DNA from: Tateyamaria omphalii
Lineage (GTDB): Bacteria > Pseudomonadota > Alphaproteobacteria > Rhodobacterales > Rhodobacteraceae
Assembly (NCBI RefSeq): GCF_001969365.1
Contig: NZ_CP019318.1
Span: forward strand, 1-52,013
Direction: 5' to 3'
DNA length: 52,013 nt
The position numbers and the translations under genes are program-made. Below the pieces are notes generated by a model. It worked only from the letters and a program-made list of their open reading frames with translations, made no database searches and was not told where the DNA came from. Within the stretch, counting starts at the first letter, position 1, and each line of letters opens with the position of its first letter. This document shows positions 17,877-27,187 of the stretch, piece after piece.

Positions 17877-17954
17877 GCAAGTTTTCGCCGATCTCATGTG
17901 ACGCAAATCCAGTGCTTTTGATGGTGCAATGTTTAACGCGGTACGGATAAAAAA

Positions 17955-18668
17955 ATGACTTTTTACAACTCCTTTCGATCAGCATCTGTGGCTGCTGTCC
18001 TGACAGCAACCGCTGGCGTGGCAGGTGCCACGACGATCAACTTTGATACATACGAATCCTACAATCGCGGATCGAACAGCTACACGAGCACGGACGGCCA
18101 GGTGTCGGTCGGCGTCGATGGCGTGCAAGTGTCGAGCGACGGCACGATTGTGAACACCAGGAACTTCTGGACAGCCAGCTGGGAAGGCCCGGACAATAGC
18201 GGTGGCCTTGGCGTGTATGATTGCCGCCTTGCGAACCTGTGCCTCGACAACACGAAGATTGACGGCAGCGGTCCTGACGAGTTTGCGCTGATTGATTTCG
18301 GCAACCTGATCGTTGAAATCACATCGGTCACATTCTCGTATTGGGACAGCACCGATACGTTCGCTTTCGGCGTATACGAGGACACGAACCTGCCAGCCGG
18401 GGCCTTGATCTATGAACAAGACCTGAGTGACGGCAACGAAAACCCGTACACGTTCAATTTTGCGCCTGGTCAGATTGTCGGATCCATCATCGGATTTGGC
18501 GCTGATAGCTGGCGTGACAGTTTCCGCCTGAACAGCATTTCGTTCGACATTGTGTCGGCCGTTCCGCTGCCCGCAGGTGGTCTGCTGCTTTTGACCGGTC
18601 TGGGCGGGCTTGCTGTGATGCGTCGCCGCAAGAAGGCTGGCCCGGTTGTGGCTTCGGCCGCTGCATAA
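17955..18668 (+). CDS. VPLPA-CTERM sorting-domain surface protein (exosortase substrate)
   Basis: A 237-aa secreted protein. A signal peptide (MTFYNSFRSASVAAVLTATA, cleavage near AGA-TT) is followed by a beta-rich, Gly/Asp/Ser-rich domain, with two Cys in YDCRLANLC that could form a disulfide. The C-terminus is a textbook VPLPA-CTERM signal: AVPLPAGGLLLLTGLGGLAV, then the basic cluster MRRRKK. Exosortase D cleaves at such signals; the matching xrtD is at 41838-43450. The function of the mature domain is not recognised; an extracellular matrix role is likely from context. An AT-rich promoter region precedes it and a hairpin follows the stop. Confidence 0.93.
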   Translation: MTFYNSFRSASVAAVLTATAGVAGATTINFDTYESYNRGSNSYTSTDGQVSVGVDGVQVSSDGTIVNTRNFWTASWEGPDNSGGLGVYDCRLANLCLDNTKIDGSGPDEFALIDFGNLIVEITSVTFSYWDSTDTFAFGVYEDTNLPAGALIYEQDLSDGNENPYTFNFAPGQIVGSIIGFGADSWRDSFRLNSISFDIVSAVPLPAGGLLLLTGLGGLAVMRRRKKAGPVVASAAA

Positions 18669-18686
18669 GGCCAATTGATTACGAAA

Positions 18687-18708
18687 CCCCGCGGGTATGC
18701 TCGCGGGG
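18687..18708 (+). terminator. Stem-loop after the VPLPA-CTERM gene
   Basis: CCCCGCG and CGCGGGG form a perfect 7-bp GC stem around an 8-base loop, 18 bp after the TAA. No T-run follows, so it may be a weak terminator or an mRNA-stabilising 3' hairpin. Confidence 0.5.
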
Positions 18709-19055
18709 CCAAGTTGAAGACGAGTGAAGGTGCCGCGTTTTTTGAAAGCGGTGTAGTTAAATATACTAAAGCAAATTTTTTAGTCCCTCAGGGACACCGA
18801 TAATTGTCAATGACTTCGACCGGGATCGGCCTAAGCGCCACAGCCGGTTGTTCTACAGTACATGGCCTTTCGACTGCTCATATAACGGTGGTCGGAAGGT
18901 CGACGTTTAAGGCGCGGCGGCGCGGAATTAATTCTGCGCAATTGTGTCGAGGCGAATTGAAAACCCGATTCTCGGGACCTGAAAGTATTGTTCTAATTAA
19001 GGAATTTCTATGACAACGATGATTCGGATGTTGTGACACCGGCGCATCAAATGAT

Positions 19056-19098
19056 TAAGGAAAGGTATTCCTTACTTCCCGAAAGGAGAGAATTCGGG
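19056..19098 (+). repeat. Two adjacent perfect hairpins with purine-rich loops
   Basis: Hairpin 1 (19056-19074) is TAAGGAA/TTCCTTA with loop AGGTA. Hairpin 2 (19078-19098) is CCCGAA/TTCGGG with loop AGGAGAGAA. They are separated by three bases. Loop 2 contains a Shine-Dalgarno-like AGGAG but no start codon at a suitable distance. This could be RNA structure in the leader or part of a small RNA. Confidence 0.35.
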
Positions 19099-19194
19099 CA
19101 CTCATAAGTTGAAGTAAACGAAGTGGAAACAATCCTTTTCTTCAAATTTGAGTAAATTGAGCAATATCACGCTGATTTCTTCTTTGGGGGGTAG

Positions 19195-19208
19195 TTAAGA
19201 AATGGTAA
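19195..19208 (+). promoter_or_regulatory. Shared upstream motif, copy 2
   Basis: TTAAGAAATGGTAA lies 98 bp before the sugar transferase start. It shares GAAATGGTAA and the preceding TTAA with the site at 17862-17876, in the same orientation. Confidence 0.4.
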
Positions 19209-19306
19209 AGATACGTTGAAGGGGCGCTGACAGGCGCAGGAATAACGCGGATGGTAATTAATTTTTTTGCGCGCCAGGTTACTGCTAACTTGGCGGGGGT
19301 ATTCTT

Positions 19307-19987
19307 ATGACAATTCAACCCGTTAATTTCGACGGACAGCTGGCTGTCTTGCAGGCCGGTCATCATGATGATCGTCTCGACAGCTTCTATCACAAGTACG
19401 CAAAGCGGTGCCTGGACCTTGTGCTGGTGATCGCGTCGGCGCCTATCGTGCTGCCGGTGATGCTGCTGATGGTTCTGATGGTCTACCTGGACGGTGGTAA
19501 GCCGATCTATTCCCAGATGCGCCTGGGCCGCAACGGCCGTGCATTTCGCATCTGGAAGATCCGCACGATGACTGTCGATGCCGACGCGCGTCTGAAGGAT
19601 TACCTTGCTGCGAACCCGAAGGCCCGCGCGGAGTGGGATGCGACGCAAAAGCTCAAGAATGACCCGCGCATCACGAAAACCGGTTGGTTCCTGCGCAAAT
19701 CCTCGATGGACGAGCTGCCGCAGCTGCTGAACGTGTTGACCGGTTCGATGTCGTTGATTGGACCGCGGCCGATGATGGTGTCGCAAAAGATGCAGTATCC
19801 CGGCACTGCCTATTACAAGCTGCGTCCCGGCATCACGGGTCCGTGGCAAGTGTCGGATCGCAACAACTGCAACTTTGCCGACCGTGTTCATTTCGATGAT
19901 CAATACGCGCGTACGGTGTCGCTGCAAACGGATGTGAACCTGCTGGTTAAGACCGTGTCGGTCGTACTGAAAGCCACCGGGTACTAG
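19307..19987 (+). CDS. Priming sugar transferase (ExoY/WcaJ-type polyprenyl-phosphate sugar-phosphotransferase)
   Basis: Starts EPS repeat assembly by moving a sugar-1-phosphate from a nucleotide sugar to undecaprenyl phosphate at the inner membrane. The 226-aa protein has KYAKRCLDLVLVIASAPIVL (basic residues plus the single membrane/re-entrant helix), GRNGRAFRIWKIRTM, DPRITKTGWFLRKSSMDELP, GSMSLIGPRPMM and YYKLRPGITGPWQVSDRN, the full set of bacterial sugar transferase motifs. It is the short ExoY-like form, without the N-terminal transmembrane domain of WcaJ. It follows a long leader and precedes the TPR lipoprotein. The sugar (glucose, galactose or other) cannot be told from the sequence. 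Confidence 0.95.
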   Translation: MTIQPVNFDGQLAVLQAGHHDDRLDSFYHKYAKRCLDLVLVIASAPIVLPVMLLMVLMVYLDGGKPIYSQMRLGRNGRAFRIWKIRTMTVDADARLKDYLAANPKARAEWDATQKLKNDPRITKTGWFLRKSSMDELPQLLNVLTGSMSLIGPRPMMVSQKMQYPGTAYYKLRPGITGPWQVSDRNNCNFADRVHFDDQYARTVSLQTDVNLLVKTVSVVLKATGY

Positions 19988-20082
19988 GACGTGGGATCAT
20001 TGTCGGTGAAACGTCTGACTTTCGGGCGACGGGAATGGCCCTGTTTCAATTGAACTGTCCACAAACTATGAAGTCAGGGTCG

Positions 20083-20106
20083 GCGCGGTAACGTGCCGGC
20101 GCTTTT
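20083..20106 (+). terminator. Candidate Rho-independent terminator after the sugar transferase
   Basis: A GC-rich imperfect stem (GCGC-GG paired with CC-GGCGC through a one-base bulge) is followed by TTTT, about 100 bp after the sugar transferase stop and 20 bp before the next start. Confidence 0.35.
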
Positions 20107-20125
20107 GTGTGAGTACGGATGTAAT

Positions 20126-22569
20126 ATGTTAAAATATGTGCGCAAACTCGGGATGGCCATTGGTTTGAGCCTGGTTCTTGTGGCCTGCCAATCAGTCGAG
20201 GAGAAAGCCGAGAAGTACCTGGCCTCCGCAATGGAATTGATCGGGGCCGGTGATACCGACCGCGCCGTGATCGAATTGCGCAACGTGTTCGCGTTGGTGC
20301 CCAATCATATCAAGGCGCGCGAGACCCTGGCGGAATTGATGCTGGACCAGAATGACGAGGCTGCCGCCTACGGTCATTACCTGCGCCTTGTTGAGCAGGT
20401 GCCAGACCACCTGGAAGGTCGTACCGTCTTGGCGGAAATCGCGTTTGAAGCGCGCAATTGGGAAGAGTTTGTGCGTCACGGCGAGGAAGCGGTCGCGCTG
20501 GCACCCGACCATCCGCGCAGCCAGATCATCGACCTTGCCCTGCGGTATCAGCAAAGCATTGAAGATCGGACGGGCCGGTGCGCGATGCCTTGCGTGACCG
20601 GGCCAGTCTGCTTGCCGCCGATACGCCGGACAGCGGTGTGTTGCAGCAGGTGCTGTTTGACGCGCATATGCGGGACCGGAGGTTTGACAAGGCGCTAGAG
20701 CAGTTGGACCACGTCATTGCCCGGCAGCCGGACAATCGCAGCCTGTATCGCAAGCGTCTGGACCTGCTGACCCAACTTCAGGATTTTGTTGCGGTCGAGG
20801 CAGGGTTGAAAGACATGATCGCCCGCTTCGCCGACGATGAGCGCCCGAAGGAGCACTTGATCCGCTTTTACCTGTCCCGCAATGAGGTCGACAAAGCCGA
20901 GGCTTTTTTCCGCAGCATTGCTGACCCGTCCGATCCAAACCCGCGGTTTTTCCTTGGGCTGGTGCAGTTTCTGGCCGAGACGCGGGGCAAGGATGCTGCC
21001 CGCGCCGAGTTGATGGCGGGCGTTGAGGTTGCACCCGACCCGGAGCAGTTGCGCATGCGCCTGGCGATTATGGACTTTGAAGCCGGTGAACAGGAGAAAG
21101 CCGTCTCAGATCTTCGCGTCCTTTTGGACGGGGATGTCCCGAGCGACGCGCAAGACGCGATCCGGGTGACCCTGGCCCAGATGCTGTTGGGATTGGGCGA
21201 CGTCGCTGGCGCGCAAGGCTTGGTGGACGATGTCCTGGCGTCGGATGACATGAATATCGAGGCCCTCAAGATGCGGGCGGACTGGATGATCGCGGGCGAC
21301 GATACGGACAGCGCGATTGCCATGTTGCGGCTGGTGTTGGACCATGCCCCCGGTGACATCACGGCCATGAACCTGATGTCTGACGCATATGCTCGGGCGG
21401 GCAATCACAGCCTGTCCCGGGATTTCATGGCGCTTGCCGTTGATGCGTCGGACAATGCGCCGGGCCCATCATTGCGGTATGCGCGGGTTCTGGCCGCCGA
21501 CGAACGATACCTGGCTGCGGAAGAGGTGGTGATTGCCGCCTTGCGTCGTGACCGGCGGAATGCCGACATTCTGGTTCTGCTGGGCGAGATCTACCTTGCG
21601 TCCGAAGACTATTCGCGCGCCGATCAGGTGATTGCGCGGTTGCGGAGCATCGGAACGGACCGGACGTTGATCGTTGCAGACGCGCTCGAAGCCCGGTTAC
21701 TGGGCAGTCGCGAGGGGGTCGAGCAGGCCCTTGGGTTTCTTGAAGAGCTGGCGGCGCGCGAAGATGCAGGTGTGACCACGCAAATCACCCTGTTGCGCGC
21801 CCGCCTCAGCTCGGGCCAGACGGCCCGCGCGTTGCAGCAGGCCGAGGCACTGGTTGCTGAAAACCCCGACAACGCGTCGCTCAGGTTCATTCTGGCCGCG
21901 TCTCATGCTGCGTCCGGCGCGCCGGGCGTGGCCGAAATGGTGCTGGCTGGTCTGTTGGAGGAAGACCCAAACCGCATGCGTGTGTGGGCGCAGCTTTACC
22001 GGATGCAGCGCATTCAGGGCAAAAACGCAAAGGCCACGCAGACCCTGCTGGACGGGCTTGCCATTGATCCGGACGATCGGACACTGCTTTGGGCGCAGGC
22101 CGTGGAGTTTGAACGCGCGGGCGATATCGAAGGGGCCATTGCCAATTACGAACGCCTTTACGATGCCGATTCCGGCGACCTTATCGCGGCCAACAATCTG
22201 GGCAGCCTTCTAGCAAGTTACCGGGATGACGACGCGTCGATCGAGCGTGCGTGGACCGTCGCGCGCCGGTTGCGCGAGACGGACGAGCCGACGTTTCAGG
22301 ATACGTACGGCTATGTTGCCTTTCGTCGTGGTGCGTTCGAGGAGGCGCTGACCTACCTTGAGCCTGCGGCCGCGGCCCTGAGCGATGATCCCATCGTGCA
22401 GTTTCACCTGGGCCGGGTCTATGGCGCGTTGGATCGGCGGGAGCAGGCGATTGCGCAGTACAACCGCGCGCTTGAGATCGCCGGTGAAAACGACACGCGC
22501 CCCGAGTTCGAAACCGCCCGATCCGAGATTGCGCGTATCCAGGGATTGCCTGCGCTGGTCGAAAACTGA
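20126..22569 (+). CDS. PrsT-like TPR-repeat lipoprotein of exosortase/EPS systems (frameshifted)
   Basis: Predicted lipoprotein with signal MLKYVRKLGMAIGLSLVLVA and lipobox LVAC, followed by tandem TPR-like helical repeats up to the end (for example NHIKARETLAELMLDQND, then EQAIAQYNRALEIAG near the C-terminus). This matches the PEP-CTERM-system TPR lipoprotein PrsT, which probably scaffolds the periplasmic export machinery. The raw sequence splits it: the first frame ends after SIEDR and the second begins VRDALRDRASLLAAD. One added G at 20568-20569 joins them as SIEDRDGPVRDALRDR, giving about 814 aa, close to the family's usual length. The start at 20126 is chosen for its clean lipoprotein signal. 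Confidence 0.83.
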
Positions 22570-22603
22570 CCCGTTTGCGCAGCGTGTGTGGGGCAGGGGG
22601 GAT

Positions 22604-23778
22604 TTAAGTTTCGGCGCGTTGGCTGCGCAACTGCGCCATGGCCGACACCAGTGGCATGGCCCTGACGCCGCCCTGTCCCGGCACCTCTCGTGCGTCGGCA
22701 TAGACCAAAATCCGTTCCGCGACGCCCAGTTCGTCCGCCGCGATGTGAAAGCCGCGCGTTACCTTGGGGCTGGTCGTGCGTTTGATTTCGATGGCCCAGA
22801 GCGCGCCGCTGGGAAGGGTCAGGATCAGATCAATTTCCGCGCCTGCCGAGGACCGGTAGAAGTTCGCCTCTGTCCCGCGCGGCGCGGCGGCGATCAGGTT
22901 CTCGATGCAGAACCCCTCCCATGAGCCGCCGACGACCGGATGACCCAAGAGCGTTTCGGTCCGGTCGATGCCCAACAGGGCATGTGTCAGGCCCGCGTCG
23001 CGGATATAGACCTTGGGCGATTTGACCAGGCGCTTGCCTTCGTTCGAATGCCAGGGTGGCAGGCGGCGGACCAGCATCAGATCGACCAGAAGATCGAGGT
23101 AGCGGGCGACGCTTTGCCCGGACACACCCAGACCGGCCGCAAGTCGCGCCGCGTTCAAGAGCCCGCCCTGTTCATGGCGAGCATTGTCCAGAACCGGCGC
23201 AGGGTTTCCGACGGGATCCTCAGGCCGAAACTGGGGATGTCCCGTTCAAGGTAGGTGCGGATGAAATCCGTGCGCCATCCGAGGCTGATGGTGTTGTTTG
23301 CCGCCAGATAGCTGTCGGGAAATCCACCCCGTAGCCACAGGGTCGACAGGCTGTCGGCACCGGTTTCGTCGAGGGTGAAGGGTGTGAGTTCGTGATAGCT
23401 GACCCGACCCGCCAATGATTCCGCGCTTTGTTGCAGCAACGTGTTCGAAGCCGAGCCCAGCAGGAGGAACTGGCCGGTCCGGTGGCCCGCCCGTCTGCGT
23501 CGGTCGATCTGGCCGCGCAGTGCCCCGAAAAGCCCGGGCATCAATTGCACTTCGTCGATGATGACAAGCCGCCCCATCTGTTCATCGAGATATAGGTCCG
23601 GCTCCGCCAGAACCTGCCGATCCGCGGACCGCTCAAGATCCAGATAGACGGCATCCCGCGTGTCTGCGATGTCTTGCGCGAGGGTTGTTTTGCCCACCTG
23701 ACGTGGGCCGAGCAAGACAACGCCAGCTTGCGAGGCTAGCGTGCGCTGTAGGGATGAGTGATGGAAGCGGTCGATCAT
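22604..23778 (-). CDS. AAA ATPase with DUF4143 (frameshifted)
   Basis: The N-terminal half is an AAA_14-type P-loop ATPase, with Walker A LLGPRQVGKTTLAQDIA, Walker B RLVIIDEVQLMP and sensor FLLLGSASNTLL. The C-terminal half has the DUF4143 domain with a nuclease-like core: AEIDLILTLPSGALWAIEIK resembles a D-x(n)-ExK restriction-nuclease fold. The frames meet near 23165-23172, where one added base gives MLAMNQGGLLNAARLAAGLG. Repaired length is about 391 aa, normal for the family. In-frame starts exist at 23814 (TTG), 23808, 23796, 23787 and 23778; the inverted repeat over this region makes 23778 the cautious choice. The biological role of the family is unknown. It does not look like an EPS gene and may be an inserted accessory gene. 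Confidence 0.82.
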
Positions 23779-23779
23779 A

Positions 23780-23816
23780 CCTTGCATATGTGCCATATGG
23801 TGGAACATATGCAAGG
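23780..23816. promoter_or_regulatory. 12-bp perfect inverted repeat at the start of the DUF4143 ATPase gene
   Basis: CCTTGCATATGT and ACATATGCAAGG are exact reverse complements around a 13-bp spacer that itself holds CATATG. The repeat covers all upstream candidate start codons of the ATPase gene. It could be an operator or an mRNA hairpin that hides the start. Confidence 0.55.
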
Positions 23817-23964
23817 TTAATCCTGCGCTTTTGCGGTGCTACGCAGCCTCACGCTGCCGCCCACCTGGCTGAGACGCGTGGGGCGCGATGTTACGAGCGC
23901 GTCAAAGACACTCGCAACCGTCAAATGGCGCGCTTGACCGCAAGAGCGGTGAAGGCCCGGTTTC

Positions 23965-26793
23965 TTACATCACGAAGAATTCGTCCTCGAACTGCGCATA
24001 GGGCTGTGTTTGGCTGTCTTCGCTTTCGAATGCGACTGCAACGGGCGCGCTGGGTGCGAAGACGAACGCATCCTCGCCGCCGCTGTCCACCTCGACCGCG
24101 TGGTGAGATCCTTCATCCCCTTCGCAGAAGATCGGCAGGAAGAATTCGGAATCGTCCGGCTGTTCCAGTCCAATCGTCTCGATCGAGACGCCTGATCCTC
24201 CGCCGAGGTTGAGCCAGACCTCGTCGCTTTGATAATCGACGGTCACTGTCGCGCTGCGCGCACCCACGCCGATCACCTCAAAGCTGCCGATCAGGCCGGT
24301 CACCTGGTCTGCCGTCATTAGCAGATACGCGCCATCGCTGATATAGGCCTGGGTCAAGTCGATGGTCAGGTGCAAATAGCCGAGGTCGATCTGGGACGTC
24401 ACGTCGGGGTTGTCGCCGAAGGCGCCGGACCGGAATTCCGAAATGCGCCCCAGGCCGGTTTCGTCGCTGGCGATTGTCAGGCACGCGCCCGCATCAAAGC
24501 GGATTACACCGGTATCACCGGCGTCGCCGTCAAAACCCACCAGCGCATCGGCGCCTTCGATGAGCAGGCGGTAGTCGCTGCCGACCGCGAACAGCCCGCC
24601 ATCGGCGCTCAGGATCGCTTGCCCGCTTTCAACCACCACGTCGACATTGCCGACAACCGCGCCGGTGTTGGCGAACCTGCCGCCGTCTTGCGTCACGCTG
24701 AGCGTGCCCGCGCCGTTGTAGCCGTGGATCCAGACCTGACCGGCATTCGTGATGTCGACCTGGCCGCCCAATGTGTCGGAGGTTGTCTGACCAATGACGT
24801 TGAGCCGCCCGTGCGAGACATCAAGCCGACCGCCGTCGCCAAAATCGAGGCCGAGGATGGTGTGCGTGCCGCCATAGGTCACGTGATTGCCGCCCAAATT
24901 CACAAGGTCATTCGCGACACTTCCGGCAATGTCGTTCGTGTCCCAGTTCATCCGGTTGTCCCAACGCACGCCGTCGCCCAGTTCATTGGGAACGAACTGC
25001 ACTTCGCGCGGGTCTGTGCGAAGCACCTCGAGGATGCCGAAGGCTTGCTGGAAATAGGCATTGAGCACGTCGGCCTCAATCTCGGTCTGGCCGATCCACG
25101 CCACGAGGTCTTCCAAGTCCGCGTTTGGATCGTTCAGCATGATCTTGGCGAGGTTGTCCGCGGTGGTCTGGTCCAGCAGGTTCCGGTCCAGACCTTCGAT
25201 GTTCTGGTTTTCGCCTTCTTCAATGCCGCGATCCACGTGCCACGTGCCATACCAGCGATAGACCATGGTGTCGTCGTAGTAGGGCGTGTGTTCGTGGATC
25301 AGACCGCCTTCGTTGATGGACCGCTCAGAGAGTTCCAGCGGGTCGTTCGGGTCGGCCAAGTGCGCGATGATGTTTCCGATCAGGGTCGTATCATTGCCGC
25401 CGTTGTAGATGCCCATGGCGTGATAGCCTTGGCCCTCTGCCACGCTGCGATAGCCTGCGGCCGTGATGACGTTGCCGGAAACGAGCGAGAAGTTTCCGAT
25501 GGGGCCCTCGCCCCAATATTCGCCGCCACGAAAGATCAGGCCGCCGCCGCTGTCCATCAGCAGGTTGTCTTCGATGAACCCGCCGCTGCGCAGCTGTGCC
25601 GCCATCGACGCGGCCGAGGCCGAAATATTGTCGCGGAAGGTGAGGTCCAGCACGTCATGCTGGACGTAGATGCTGTGGGAATAGGTGCTGGGCGGTTGCG
25701 GACGGTCGCCGCGACCGTTGTAATCGTATCCTTCGTCCCAGCCAATGCCGGTGAACCGCGTCCCTTCGACCAGAAGCCCCTGAACGTCCGAGAAGTAGGA
25801 GCCCGAGAAGCGTTCGAGATGCGGGCTCCAGCTGCCGCCATAGCGCGGCGCGTCCGGGCCCGTGTCGAGCATGTTGGAGTCGCGCAGCGTGAAGCTGTCG
25901 GCGCCTTCGACCACGATCCAACCCATGTCCGTCGCGGTCACCGAGTCAACGATGATGTTGCCGCTGCCCTCGGTCGAGCCGCGGAACAACAATTCCTGGG
26001 TGATGTTCAGGTCATGGATAACGATGTTGGAGAAGGTTTCACCATTATACCCGGCGACCCAGTGGTTGTTTGCCAGGACCGGTTGTGCGCCATCCCCGTA
26101 AGAGGTGATCACGACCGGGTGCAGGGGGCTTTCGCCTTGGATACCCGCGGGCATAAGCCCGTTGTCGGCGATCTGGTCGTAGACATACCCGCTTTCGAGG
26201 CGCAGCCAATGCGAGCTGGGCGTCGCCTCTTCTCCGGTGGCGAAATTGCGTCCCGTCAATTCCTGCCACAGCAACATGCCGGCATCCTGAGCCAGCGCGT
26301 TGTTTTCATCCGAGCCGTATTCGGGGTTGTCGGCCAGCCATTCACCGGTGATCTGCCAGGTCTGAAGGCCCTCGCGCGCAGCGATATCCGCAATGGTCAG
26401 CGCGTCGGCAGAGGCTGACACATACACCTCACGGTGGTTTTGGCCGGTTTCGATAACCAGTTCACCCTGCGCGTCCGTTTCCAACATGTAGTGGTTGGAA
26501 CCCGTGCCCCATCCACCTTCTTGCGAGGGAGGCGTGACGTCGATGTTAAAGGTTTGTTGCGACACGTTGCCGTTCTCATCCGTGACTTCAACCGTGAAGT
26601 CGAGCGGACCGGTATGGTCGGAATGCGTCATGACCAACGCAAGTGAATTGTCGGGGTTCACGGTCAGCGTGCCGAAGTCGGGGCGATCGACAATGTTGAT
26701 CTCGCGTACGGTCGCAAAGTCTTCGATTTGCAGCGTGGTGGTGCGCGCGCCGGAAACCTGCGCGATTTCAGATGGATTCAGTGTGGTTGGCAT
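23965..26793 (-). CDS. Large right-handed beta-helix protein, probably extracellular
   Basis: About 942 aa from ATG 26793 (MPTTLNPSEIAQVSG); a longer frame to 26892 looks untranslated. The order is: an N-terminal cadherin/Ig-like domain (residues about 20-95, with LDFTVEVTDENGNVSQQTFN), a linker, then a pectate-lyase-like parallel beta-helix (about 195-470) with repeated inward Asn/Ile/Val rungs such as FSNIVIHDLNI and LTFRDNISASA. A second beta-rich region with GGQVDITNAGQVWIHG-type rungs lies at about 620-800, and the acidic C-terminus ends FEDEFFVM. There is no Sec signal peptide and no VPLPA tail. An acidic, Cys-poor beta-helix suggests type I secretion or another leaderless route. It could bind or cleave the EPS (lyase or epimerase); the catalytic residues are not identifiable by eye. 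Confidence 0.72.
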   Translation of the reverse strand: MPTTLNPSEIAQVSGARTTTLQIEDFATVREINIVDRPDFGTLTVNPDNSLALVMTHSDHTGPLDFTVEVTDENGNVSQQTFNIDVTPPSQEGGWGTGSNHYMLETDAQGELVIETGQNHREVYVSASADALTIADIAAREGLQTWQITGEWLADNPEYGSDENNALAQDAGMLLWQELTGRNFATGEEATPSSHWLRLESGYVYDQIADNGLMPAGIQGESPLHPVVITSYGDGAQPVLANNHWVAGYNGETFSNIVIHDLNITQELLFRGSTEGSGNIIVDSVTATDMGWIVVEGADSFTLRDSNMLDTGPDAPRYGGSWSPHLERFSGSYFSDVQGLLVEGTRFTGIGWDEGYDYNGRGDRPQPPSTYSHSIYVQHDVLDLTFRDNISASAASMAAQLRSGGFIEDNLLMDSGGGLIFRGGEYWGEGPIGNFSLVSGNVITAAGYRSVAEGQGYHAMGIYNGGNDTTLIGNIIAHLADPNDPLELSERSINEGGLIHEHTPYYDDTMVYRWYGTWHVDRGIEEGENQNIEGLDRNLLDQTTADNLAKIMLNDPNADLEDLVAWIGQTEIEADVLNAYFQQAFGILEVLRTDPREVQFVPNELGDGVRWDNRMNWDTNDIAGSVANDLVNLGGNHVTYGGTHTILGLDFGDGGRLDVSHGRLNVIGQTTSDTLGGQVDITNAGQVWIHGYNGAGTLSVTQDGGRFANTGAVVGNVDVVVESGQAILSADGGLFAVGSDYRLLIEGADALVGFDGDAGDTGVIRFDAGACLTIASDETGLGRISEFRSGAFGDNPDVTSQIDLGYLHLTIDLTQAYISDGAYLLMTADQVTGLIGSFEVIGVGARSATVTVDYQSDEVWLNLGGGSGVSIETIGLEQPDDSEFFLPIFCEGDEGSHHAVEVDSGGEDAFVFAPSAPVAVAFESEDSQTQPYAQFEDEFFVM

Positions 26794-27123
26794 TGGTACG
26801 TCTTCCGTTTGATCTTGTTCGGCGGCAGGCCACCGGCAATAGTTCTCTGGCGGCTGTCCCAGGGGTGGGAAGCCGTAGTTTTCTGTGCGCAAACGGGCGC
26901 GTACATGCCCTGCGCTTTACCTCACATCAATGGGTACAAACTCGATCACCTGCGTTAATTACTTATGAAACGTGCAGGAATTGGCCCATGTGTAAGGCCG
27001 TTTTATGGCAAGTGGGTGAACTGGCAAGCCGTCCAGTGAAAATACTGTGCCGTGTGGTAAAACTGCGCAGAAAGCCGCCAACAGAACTCAGGTAAGGCGC
27101 GAGTCTTTGCTTTGAAAAGACGG
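26794..27123. other. Intergenic region upstream of the beta-helix gene
   Basis: 330 bp between the AsnB-like gene and the start of the beta-helix gene, which lie in the same orientation. It should contain the promoter of the latter; the AT-rich part around 26940-27070 is the likely place. No gene was recognised. Confidence 0.5.
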
Positions 27124-27187
27124 AAACGTATCCGTTTAGGTCTGCTAAGCGTATCTGCGCCGACGTCTCGGCGGCGAAACGCTTAGC
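27124..27187 (-). terminator. Nested stem-loops at the end of the asparagine-synthase-like gene
   Basis: GCTAAGCG (27144-27151) and CGCTTAGC (27180-27187) pair perfectly and enclose an inner perfect stem CGCCGA/TCGGCG (27158-27173). The outer arm overlaps the TAA stop. Next on the minus strand comes AAACG/CGTTT (27124-27137) and then a CCGTCTTTTC tract. Together they look like a strong transcription end for the GT-AsnB operon. Confidence 0.5.

Larger units (their letters stand above)
18709..19306. promoter_or_regulatory. Long AT-rich leader region before the sugar transferase
   Basis: About 600 bp without a convincing gene, less GC-rich than the flanking genes. It contains the short palindrome GTCCCT-C-AGGGAC (18783-18795) after an AT-rich stretch, two adjacent hairpins at 19056-19098, and copy 2 of the motif shared with the VPLPA-CTERM promoter at 19195-19208. 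The length and structure suggest a regulated promoter with a long 5' leader, or an unannotated small RNA. Confidence 0.5.

Noticed and set aside
22604..23158. A stand-alone DUF4143 protein
   Set aside because: The sequence just upstream encodes the matching AAA_14 half in another frame and joins with one added base, so it is the C-terminal part of one gene.
24370..26418. A 682-codon open frame on the plus strand
   Set aside because: It lies wholly antisense to the beta-helix gene and has His/Arg/Val-rich composition without any domain; long antisense frames are common in GC-rich DNA.
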